DNA of 5,514 nucleotides from an uncultured Alphaproteobacteria bacterium (GTDB lineage Bacteria; Pseudomonadota; Alphaproteobacteria; Rhizobiales; Hyphomicrobiaceae). This document shows positions 1-5,514 of this stretch, in pieces (the stretch's first letter is position 1; every line of letters starts with the position of its first letter). Where the stretch lies: NCBI GenBank assembly GCA_937950105.1, contig CALFEM010000578.1:1-5514 (forward strand), given 5' to 3'. The position numbers and the translations under genes were made by a program. The notes under the pieces were generated by a model, which saw nothing but the letters and a program-made list of their open reading frames with translations, ran no database searches and was not told the origin of the DNA.

Positions 1-412
1 TGGCGTAAGCGGCAACACCCGCCCAGCCGTCGCCGCCGAGGAACGTGGAGGTCAGGCCGATGGCACGCGCCTGGGTCACGATCATGCCGTCATCCTGGTA
101 GTAGTTCGGGCAGAACACAACGTCCGGAGCGGCAGCAAGAATGTTGGTGAGCTGAGAGTTGAAGTCCACGTCGCCTTCGGAATAGCCTTCTTCATCGACT
201 ACCGTGATGCCGAGTTCGGCGCACTTTGCTTTGAACGCTTCAGCAAGGCCGACGGAGTAGTCGTTGCCGGTCTGCGTGATGATCGCGGCGGATTTCGCGC
301 TGAGCTTCTCGAAGGCATACTGCGCCATTTTTTCGCCCTGGAACGGATCGATGAAGCAGGTGCGGAAAACGTTGGTGAACACCGTGTCGGAATCCGCGTC
401 GTAGGTAACGGC
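1..412 (-). CDS. Branched-chain amino-acid-type ABC transporter substrate-binding protein, internal fragment (Peripla_BP_6-like)
   Basis: The fragment encodes about 137 codons and is open at the window edge, so the C-terminal end is missing. It resembles the central part of LivJ/LivK-type periplasmic proteins, which bind amino acids outside the inner membrane and deliver them to an ABC permease. Recognisable stretches, in order, are VFRTCFIDPFQG, a segment starting KSAAIITQTGNDYSVGLAEAF (the usual strand plus NDYSxGLA turn), a GYSEGDVDFNSQL block, AAPDVVFCPNYYQDD and LGGDGWAGV. I recall this flavour from gut-type Firmicutes; that origin is an inference. There is no start codon, signal peptide or N-terminal lobe: it continues in frame from the aminotransferase to its right. 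By hand count Glu is GAA in 6 of 7 codons here, against 6 of 20 in the aminotransferase, which fits a different source genome. The exact boundary (about 400-420) is uncertain. Family assignment is firm; being a real host gene is doubtful. Confidence 0.75.
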
Positions 413-420
413 GGCGACGC
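400..420. other. Probable chimeric junction between two unrelated coding sequences
   Basis: Reading the minus strand, the aminotransferase motif MVMHRV ends at about base 416 and binding-protein sequence (AVTYDADSD) begins at about 409. The frame is uninterrupted, so the join makes one open reading frame of at least 428 codons. A cytoplasmic enzyme missing its small domain joined to the middle of a periplasmic protein makes no evident biological sense. Codon usage changes at the same place, and GC is about 60% to the left against about 64% in the next 240 bases by hand count. An assembly or library chimera is the simplest explanation; a genuine deletion fusion cannot be excluded. Confidence 0.7.
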
Positions 421-1285
421 GGTGCATCACCATATGATTGATGAGCGAGTAGTTGAGATCGGACGCCTGCTTGATGAGCGTGAGGCGGCGGATGATCGGG
501 TCGGCGGCGCACACCCAGCCGATACGCAGGCCCGGCGTCAGCACCTTCGAGAACGAGCCGCAATAGATGACGCGCGAATTGTCGAGGCTGCCGGCGGTGG
601 CGCAATCGAGCGCCTGCACGGACGGCACCGCTTCGCCCTCGTAGCGCAACGAAACGTAGGCGGTGTCCTCGATGATCGGGCAGTCGAGTTCGCGCGCGAG
701 ATCGAGCAGACCGCGGCGGGCCTCGACGCTCAGCGTTTCGCCGGTCGGGTTGGCGAAGTCCGGCACCACGTAACCGAACTTGACGCTGCCGCCGTTCTTC
801 TCCGCCGTTTCGCGATATGAGGCGGGCGTGCGGTTGCCCTGCTCGGGCATCAGCGTGTCGTAGCGCGGCTCGTAGGCCGAGAACGCCTGCAGGGCACCGA
901 GATAGGTCGGCGCCGTGACGAGCACGGTGTCACCTTCGGTGATGAACAGCCGGCCAAGGAACTCCAGCGCCTGCTGCGATCCGGAGGTGACGAGGATGTG
1001 GTCGGGCGTCGCCGGCACGCCGAGCCGCTGCATGTGCGCGGCGATCCACTGACGCAGCTCCGGATAGCCCTCGCTCACCGAGTATTGCAGCGCCTGACCC
1101 GAGCGTGTGGCGTCGCGCAGGATGGCGTCGTAGGCGGCTTCGACCGCGCTGGTTGGGAACAGCTTCGGGTCCGGAATACCGCCAGCGAATGAAATGATGC
1201 CGGGCTTCTCGAGCAGCTTCAGAAGCTCGCGGATCTCGGAGGCACGCATACCCTCCGCCCGCCTCGCGTAGCGCGGCTCGTACAT
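413..1285 (-). CDS. PLP-dependent aminotransferase, fold type I (class I/II), C-terminally truncated at a fusion join
   Basis: About 291 residues of an aspartate-aminotransferase-fold enzyme, closest in feel to the 2-aminoadipate/LysN and MocR-associated aminotransferases. It would move an amino group from an amino acid to a 2-oxo acid in the cytoplasm; the substrate cannot be told. Visible features: N-terminal FAGGIPDPKLFP (substrate region), QYSVSEGYPELRQWI, phosphate-cup SGSQQAL at residues 101-107, DFANPTG with Asn179, EDTAY with Asp207 (PLP ring nitrogen) and Tyr210, and GSFSK with the Schiff-base lysine at Lys247, followed by LTPGLRIGW. Family homology holds to about HMVMHRV (residues 283-290). 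The C-terminal small domain of roughly 100 residues, with its carboxylate-binding arginine, is replaced by a binding-protein sequence. Full members are about 390-400 residues. The start at 1285 is supported by GGAGG nine bases upstream. The minus-strand lipoprotein gene lies 206 bases upstream, so this gene probably has its own promoter. A product truncated like this should be inactive. Confidence 0.88.
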
Positions 1286-1294
1286 GGATGAAAA

Positions 1295-1299
1295 CCTCC
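1295..1299 (-). promoter_or_regulatory. Ribosome binding site of the aminotransferase gene
   Basis: On the minus strand GGAGG lies nine bases before the ATG at 1285. It settles the start there, rather than the in-frame ATG 12 codons later (residue 13, before RASEIREL). Confidence 0.75.
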
Positions 1300-1318
1300 G
1301 TCAGGAGAAGCCGTTCGG

Positions 1319-1343
1319 GGCCGCGCGCGACGCCGGCGCGGCC
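1319..1343 (-). repeat. GC-rich inverted repeat (8-bp stem, 9-base loop) in the aminotransferase leader
   Basis: GGCCGCGC at 1319-1326 is the perfect reverse complement of GCGCGGCC at 1336-1343. The predicted hairpin sits between the possible promoter and the ribosome binding site, about 20 bases before the latter. No run of T follows on the minus strand, so it is not a standard intrinsic terminator. It may be a leader hairpin, or chance in GC-rich DNA. Confidence 0.4.
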
Positions 1344-1345
1344 GG

Positions 1346-1376
1346 GATATGTCAACGCCGCTGACCTTTTTGTCAA
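1346..1376 (-). promoter_or_regulatory. Possible promoter/operator of the aminotransferase gene
   Basis: The minus strand carries two TTGACA hexamers, at 1371-1376 and 1350-1355, spaced 21 bases (two helical turns). The distal one is a perfect -35 consensus, but the best -10 matches downstream are poor (GACATA at 17 bases, CATATC at 19). The same stretch holds alternating half-sites, TGAC-N6-GTCA-N7-TGAC, which could bind a dimeric regulator. This is a pattern call only. Confidence 0.3.
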
Positions 1377-1491
1377 TCGCCAACGGACGCCACGCGATCG
1401 AGGTTGGCGGCGGGCGGCCGACAGCGGTCCGCCGCGGCCGGGAACGACCGGCGAATCCGGTATCGAACGGGGGAATGCCAGGAGATGGCGA

Positions 1492-2154
1492 TCAGCCGGC
1501 GCCCGGGGCCTTGCGGTCGAAGGCGACCTGCACCTGATACTCGCCGGGGCGCGCGCCCTCGGCCAGCGGGAAGGCCACCTCGCGCACGGCCGAGAAATAT
1601 CCGATCGGCTTGTCGAGGGCGACGGCGACGGAAATCTTCATGGTGTCGTTGGCGACCTTGTCGCGCTTGGCATCGACCACGGCGATGTTGACCGGCAGCG
1701 TCACCGTGCCCGCCTGCCCGCGCGGGCCGAGCAGCACGCGGCCCGAGAAGCCGTACTTGACCATGACCTGACCGCCCTCGACGCGGCATTCGCGCGCCGT
1801 CTTGGTGATCTCGCCGCGGTGCATGATGGCGAGGCCGTCACCGGCGCGGCCCTGCTCGTAGAAGGTGATGTTGTTGTCGCGCGGCTCGGCGATGAACTTC
1901 GGGCAACCGGCATCGATGCCGCCGGTGATGGTCGGGCCGGGTGCGCCCATCGAGTCGGACTTGGCGGCACTGAGAAGCTGCTCTTCCGAGACACCATCGC
2001 TGCTGGCGGTCGAATTGGAGTTGCCGCCGAACATGCCGCCGCCGAGACCCGAGGTCAGCGAGGACATGCCGCAGCCGCCGAGCGAGAAGCCGAGTGCCAC
2101 GGCGAGGGCGAGAGTTGCAGCACGCGAGCGCGGCGCCGCCATAAGTTGCGTCAT
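1492..2154 (-). CDS. Predicted lipoprotein of unknown function
   Basis: A 220-residue protein I do not recognise as a named family. It begins with a basic n-region (PRSR) and hydrophobic core ([12 protein letters not shown]), then a lipobox LGGC with Cys28 as the likely lipidation site, so it is probably exported and membrane-anchored. A Gly/Ser/Asn-rich linker follows (about 29-55), then a soluble domain from about 80 to the end, rich in alternating polar and hydrophobic residues and probably beta-rich. It contains Cys84 and Cys123, which could form a disulfide, and ends with a YQVQVAFD strand. I chose the ATG at 2154, preceded by GGGG at 2159-2162 (weak site). The ATG at 2142 would also keep the signal peptide, while a start at 2271 would add 39 unconvincing residues before the signal. 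It is divergent from ispH. GC and codon usage look like the neighbours. A conserved alphaproteobacterial hypothetical is likely; no role is inferred. Confidence 0.82.
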   Translation of the reverse strand: MTQLMAAPRSRAATLALAVALGFSLGGCGMSSLTSGLGGGMFGGNSNSTASSDGVSEEQLLSAAKSDSMGAPGPTITGGIDAGCPKFIAEPRDNNITFYEQGRAGDGLAIMHRGEITKTARECRVEGGQVMVKYGFSGRVLLGPRGQAGTVTLPVNIAVVDAKRDKVANDTMKISVAVALDKPIGYFSAVREVAFPLAEGARPGEYQVQVAFDRKAPGAG

Positions 2155-2242
2155 GTCGCCCCAATCCAAATCCTGCCGGTCGCCGCATGGCGTCCCGACT
2201 GGTGATCCCCCGAACTCCGGACGCTGCGCGCAGCCTTGCCCG

Positions 2243-2271
2243 TTGCCCTTCCCCGACTCGAACCGTACCAT
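2243..2271 (+). promoter_or_regulatory. Possible sigma70-type promoter of ispH
   Basis: In the 182-base divergent region 2155-2336, TTGCCC (2243-2248) and TACCAT (2266-2271) are separated by exactly 17 bases; each matches four of six consensus positions. Transcription would start near 2278, about 58 bases before the chosen ispH start. In GC-rich DNA such matches arise by chance, so this is tentative. No convincing promoter is seen on the opposite strand for the lipoprotein gene. Confidence 0.3.
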
Positions 2272-2336
2272 CCGCGCGGCCGCCCGGCCAAGCCGGTGTG
2301 CAGCGCCAACTGTTGAGAGACGAGGCCCCCGAAACG

Positions 2337-3335
2337 ATGTCCGACGCCGCCAGCAGCGACGAACCCGCCGCCACCATAGATCAGCGACCTCCGCTCAGGA
2401 TACTGCTCGCCGCTCCACGTGGTTTCTGCGCCGGTGTCGACCGCGCCATCCAGATCGTGGAGCTTGCCCTCGCAAAGTTCGGGGCACCCGTCTACGTCCG
2501 TCACGAGATCGTCCACAACCGCTACGTCGTCGATACACTCAAGGCGAAAGGCGCCGTTTTTGTGGAGGAACTCGACGAGATCCCTGACACGGGCCAGCCT
2601 GTGATCTTTTCGGCACATGGCGTTGCCAAGTCGGTTCCCGAGTCGGCTGGCCGGCGCAATATGTTCGTTCTGGATGCAACCTGCCCGCTGGTGTTCAAGG
2701 TGCATTTCGAGGCCGAGCGTCATCACCGCGAGGGCCGGGAGATCGTGCTCATCGGCCACGCCGGTCACCCGGAGGTTGACGGCACCATGGGGCAACTCCC
2801 GGCCGGCGTGGTGAAGCTGGTCGAGACGGCGGCCGACGCCGAGGCGTTCACGCCGCGCGACCCCGAGCGGCTCGCCTACGTGACGCAGACGACGCTGTCG
2901 ATCGACGACACGGCCGGGATCGTCGCCATCCTCAAGCGGCGCTTCCCGCAGATCGTCGCGCCGCACAAGGAAGACATCTGCTACGCCACCACCAACCGGC
3001 AGAACGCGGTCAAGTCGATCGCGGGTGGCATCGATTACCTGCTGGTGGTCGGCGCACCCAATTCGTCCAATTCGCTGCGCTTGGTCGAGGTCGGGCAGCG
3101 CAACGGCTGCACCCGCTCGCGGCTGATCCAGCGAGCCTCGGACATCGACTGGAGCGAATTCGAGGGCGTAAGGACGCTCGGCATCACGGCGGGAGCGTCG
3201 GCGCCGGAGGTGCTGGTCGACGAGGTGATCGCCGCGCTCGCCGCCCGCTACCGCACCACCGTCGAGGTGGTGTCGACGGCGGAGGAACGCATCGCCTTCA
3301 ACATTCCGCGTGAGTTGCGCCCGCCGGCTGCCTGA
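2337..3335 (+). CDS. ispH: 4-hydroxy-3-methylbut-2-enyl diphosphate reductase (IspH/LytB)
   Basis: A 332-residue iron-sulfur enzyme that reduces HMBPP to isopentenyl and dimethylallyl diphosphate, the last step of the cytoplasmic MEP isoprenoid pathway. All three cluster cysteines are present: Cys31 in [11 protein letters not shown], Cys116 in DATCPLV and Cys215 in [10 protein letters not shown] (E. coli Cys12, 96, 197). Also kept are His60 in RHEIVHN, His94 in FSAHGV, His144 and the proton-relay Glu146 in [14 protein letters not shown] (E. coli Glu126), TQTTLS around residues 183-188, and the diphosphate-binding SSN at 243-245. The family is usually about 310-320 residues; here there is a roughly 19-residue N-terminal extension relative to E. 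coli. The ATG at 2337 is preferred, with GAGG at 2322-2325 as a modest site. An in-frame ATG at 2187 would add 50 arginine/proline-rich residues unlike the family and would cover the possible promoter. It is divergent from the lipoprotein gene and followed 131 bases later by thrB. Confidence 0.97.
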   Translation: MSDAASSDEPAATIDQRPPLRILLAAPRGFCAGVDRAIQIVELALAKFGAPVYVRHEIVHNRYVVDTLKAKGAVFVEELDEIPDTGQPVIFSAHGVAKSVPESAGRRNMFVLDATCPLVFKVHFEAERHHREGREIVLIGHAGHPEVDGTMGQLPAGVVKLVETAADAEAFTPRDPERLAYVTQTTLSIDDTAGIVAILKRRFPQIVAPHKEDICYATTNRQNAVKSIAGGIDYLLVVGAPNSSNSLRLVEVGQRNGCTRSRLIQRASDIDWSEFEGVRTLGITAGASAPEVLVDEVIAALAARYRTTVEVVSTAEERIAFNIPRELRPPAA

Positions 3336-3466
3336 GTCGGCTCGCCGGTTCTGGGCCGCCCGGGTCTCGATACCGCTCCGCTTGCCAGCCGACGGCCGGA
3401 CCGCTACTGGCACGGCACCCGCCCTGTTCCCTGATCGCCCTGATTTGCCGAAAGCCGGTAGCCGCG

Positions 3467-4431
3467 ATGGCCGTTTACACCGAAGTGAGCGACGACGACC
3501 TCGCCCGTTTCATCGCCGGTTACGATACCGGCGAGCTGATGTCGTACAAGGGCATCGCCGAGGGCGTCGAGAACACGAACTACATCGTGCATACCAGCGT
3601 TCGCCCGCTGATCCTGACGCTCTATGAAAAGCGCGTCGCGCGCGACGACCTGCCGTACTTCATCGGGCTCATGGAGCATCTGGCGAAGGCCGGCGTGCCG
3701 TGCCCGACGCCGCTGCGCAACCGCGACGGCGCCGCGCTCGGCGAGCTTGCCGGACGCGCTGCGGCCCTCGTCACGTTCCTCGAAGGCTTCTGGGTGCGCC
3801 GGCCGACGGCGGATCACTGCGGCCGGGTCGGCGAAGCGCTGGCTCGTCTGCACCTTGCCGGCGCCGGATTTCCGATGACGCGCAAGAACGCACTTGGCCC
3901 GGACGGCTGGCGGCCGCTCTACGAGCGCTTCCGCAACAACGCCGACACCATCACCAGAGGGCTCGGCGGCATCATCGAGAACGAGCTGGCGTCGCTGGCG
4001 GCGGTGTGGCCACAGGGTCTGCCGACGGGAGTCATCCACGCCGACCTGTTCCCGGACAACGTGTTCTTCATCGGGCCGGAGCTGTCGGGGCTGATCGACT
4101 TCTACTTCGCCTGCAATGATGCGCTGGCCTACGATCTCGCCATCTGCCTCAATGCGTGGTGCTTCGAGCCGAACTTCACGTTCAACGTCACCAAGGGACG
4201 GGCGCTGCTGCGCGGCTACGAGCAGGTGCGCCAGTTGACGATGGCGGAACGCGCAGCGATGCCGGTGCTGGCGCGCGGGGCTGCCCTGCGCTTCCTGCTG
4301 ACGCGATCCTACGACTGGCTCAACACGCCGGCCGGCGCGATCGTCAAGCCGCACGATCCGGTCGCGTATCTGCGCCGGCTGCGCTTCCACCAGACGGTGA
4401 CGTCGTTTGACGCCTACACGGGTGGCGGCGC

Positions 4432-4435
<4 letters not shown>
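3467..4435 (+). CDS. thrB: Homoserine kinase, class II (ThrB, APH-fold)
   Basis: A 322-residue kinase of the aminoglycoside-phosphotransferase fold that phosphorylates homoserine to O-phosphohomoserine with ATP, before threonine synthase. Visible features: [12 protein letters not shown] start and a [13 protein letters not shown] nucleotide-binding strand-turn (about 29-41); LTLYEKR with Lys55 as the likely ATP lysine, although the exact residue is uncertain; [16 protein letters not shown]; the catalytic loop [13 protein letters not shown] with His191, Asp193 and Asn198; and the metal-binding IDFYFACND with Asp211. The C-terminal helical part includes [12 protein letters not shown] and [13 protein letters not shown], typical of alphaproteobacterial ThrB. 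Length matches the family. This is unrelated in fold to the GHMP-type ThrB of E. coli. The start is chosen on family N-terminus; the ribosome site is weak. It follows ispH by 131 bases without a recognisable terminator and its stop overlaps the rnhA start, so at least thrB and rnhA share a transcript. Confidence 0.95.
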
Positions 4436-4902
<467 letters not shown>

Positions 4903-5204
4903 GCTTGCGGCGGCGACGATCAAGGCGCGGCGATATCATCTACATGAGCGCCGCAGAGCCGGCCGCAGATCGGAAACCATACCTCGAAAATTCGCGCTCG
5001 CTGATGCCGCCACGGCAAAATCGCGCGTGATATCTGGAATTTGCTGCGCTGTCGTCACACATCCTGTGTATCGCTCGGAGGACGAGGCGCGGGACCGCGA
5101 TAGCGCCATTGCGGCGAACCATCGCACCAGCTTAGCGTACCTCAGTCGAACGAGTCGATTTCGACCGGGCATCGCTTGGTCCGGCTGCACGAGGAGAATT
5201 TTGA
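4903..5204 (+). other. Intergenic region between rnhA and the small secreted-protein gene
   Basis: No gene is supported in these 302 bases. Open frames crossing them on both strands have no recognisable domain and overlap the flanking genes. I see no strong intrinsic terminator after rnhA: the best stem, GCGGCG 4927-4932 with CGCCGC 4949-4954, has a 16-base loop and no T run. A short inverted repeat, ACACA-TCC-TGTGT (5057-5069), stands out slightly. GC is visibly lower around 5030-5070 than in the genes, as is usual for a promoter region, but no clear -35/-10 pair was found. The promoter of the next gene should lie here. Confidence 0.5.
5191..5196 (+). promoter_or_regulatory. Ribosome binding site of the small secreted-protein gene
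   Basis: GAGGAG lies eight bases before the ATG at 5205, a near-ideal spacing that fixes this start. Confidence 0.8.
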
Positions 5205-5469
5205 ATGTCATTGCCCCGCGCGCTCGCACTGACGCTCTCACCTTTGATTCTCGCGCTGGCGATCGGCTCGGCCCAAGCCGCGCAGGCCGAATCCCTGTCG
5301 GGCGGCTGGTCCGGCGGCGGCAAGGTCCACTACGGTGAGACGCGCGAACGCGCGAGCTGCCGGGCGCGCTTCTCCAAGACCGGACGGTCGTCCTATTCGA
5401 TGAGCGCCTCGTGCGCGACGCCTTCGGGGCGCGTCGACCAGTCGGCTTCGGTCAGCCAGATCAGCGCCA
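5205..5469 (+). CDS. Small secreted protein of unknown function, 3' part lost
   Basis: The first 88 residues of an exported protein. A Sec-type signal peptide is clear: PR in the n-region, hydrophobic core ALALTLSPLILALAIGS, and a cleavage site after Ala25 (AQA) or Ala28 (AQA). The mature part starts SLSGGWSGGGKV and has two cysteines, Cys52 (ERASCRARFS) and Cys70 (SASCATPSGRV), placed as a possible disulfide in a small beta-strand-rich domain. I recall similar hypothetical proteins in Rhizobiales, with a shared pattern of Gly/Ser/Trp opening, CRA-[FY]-S and CATxSGRVxQ; no function is known to me. The coding frame continues to a TAG at 5502-5504, but those last ten residues (IGRASCRERV) are translated adapter. 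The true C-terminus, probably a few tens of residues, is missing. Confidence 0.8.
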
Positions 5470-5514
5470 AGATCGGAAGAGCGTCGTGTAGGGAAAGAGT
5501 GTAGATCTCGGTGG
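5470..5514. other. Illumina TruSeq-type adapter sequence (artefact)
   Basis: From 5470 the sequence begins AGATCGGAAGAGCGTCGTG and continues through the GTAGGGAAAGAG and TGTAGATCTCGGTGG blocks. This matches, as I know it, the reverse complement of the Illumina universal (P5-side) adapter to the last base. It is untrimmed library sequence, not host DNA, and it ends the contig. Confidence 0.97.

Noticed and set aside
1..1285. A novel sensor-enzyme fusion (aminotransferase plus amino-acid-binding domain)
   Set aside because: The aminotransferase lacks a domain needed for activity, and the binding domain lacks its first lobe and any export signal. Codon use also changes at the join, so a chimera explains it better.
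1288..2205. 305-codon plus-strand open frame opposite the lipoprotein gene
   Set aside because: The minus strand has a signal peptide and lipobox; the plus frame is Arg/Ala/Gly-rich low-information sequence and spans two genes' upstream regions.
2187..2336. Longer ispH start at 2187
   Set aside because: The 50 added residues do not resemble the IspH N-terminus, and the possible promoter lies inside this stretch.
2151..3413. 420-codon minus-strand open frame opposite ispH
   Set aside because: It is antisense to a complete, motif-perfect ispH; the translation is rich in Arg, Asp, Gly and His with no domain. Long antisense frames are expected in GC-rich coding DNA.
3336..3466. Terminator between ispH and thrB (GTCGGCT 3336-3342 with AGCCGAC 3387-3393)
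   Set aside because: The arms are 44 bases apart and no T run follows, so this is not an intrinsic terminator.
3404..4390. 328-codon minus-strand open frame opposite thrB
   Set aside because: It mirrors a convincing homoserine kinase and has shadow-like Arg/Gln/Val-rich composition without motifs.
5057..5069. ACACA-TCC-TGTGT inverted repeat as an operator
   Set aside because: Five-base arms are too short to support a call without comparative data.

Overview
No undescribed system is convincing in this window. It reads as ordinary chromosomal DNA from a high-GC alphaproteobacterium, most likely of the order Hyphomicrobiales (Rhizobiales). That placement rests on the high GC, on the gene order ispH-thrB-rnhA, on an APH-type (class II) homoserine kinase, and on a small secreted protein of a type I recall from that order. 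Genus cannot be told. Two stretches look like technical artefacts rather than host DNA: the left ~410 bases, and the last 45 bases.

Left part, minus strand. A PLP-dependent aminotransferase starts at 1285 with a good ribosome binding site and reads leftward to about position 415. There its sequence stops matching the aminotransferase family and continues in the same frame as the middle of a branched-chain amino-acid-type periplasmic binding protein, which runs off the window at base 1. The aminotransferase lacks its C-terminal domain and the binding protein lacks its signal peptide and N-terminal part, so this is most likely a chimeric join. Upstream of the aminotransferase (1286-1491) are a possible promoter with TGAC/GTCA repeats and a GC-rich hairpin. 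Next, also on the minus strand, is a predicted lipoprotein of unknown function (1492-2154).

Middle and right, plus strand. After a 182-base divergent intergenic region come ispH (last step of the MEP isoprenoid pathway), thrB (homoserine kinase, threonine synthesis) and rnhA (RNase HI). thrB and rnhA overlap by ATGA and are surely co-transcribed; ispH probably belongs to the same operon. The three do unrelated housekeeping jobs, so their grouping looks like conserved gene order, not a pathway. A 302-base non-coding stretch follows, then a small secreted protein starting at 5205 whose reading frame is cut at about 5469 by Illumina adapter sequence filling the rest of the window.
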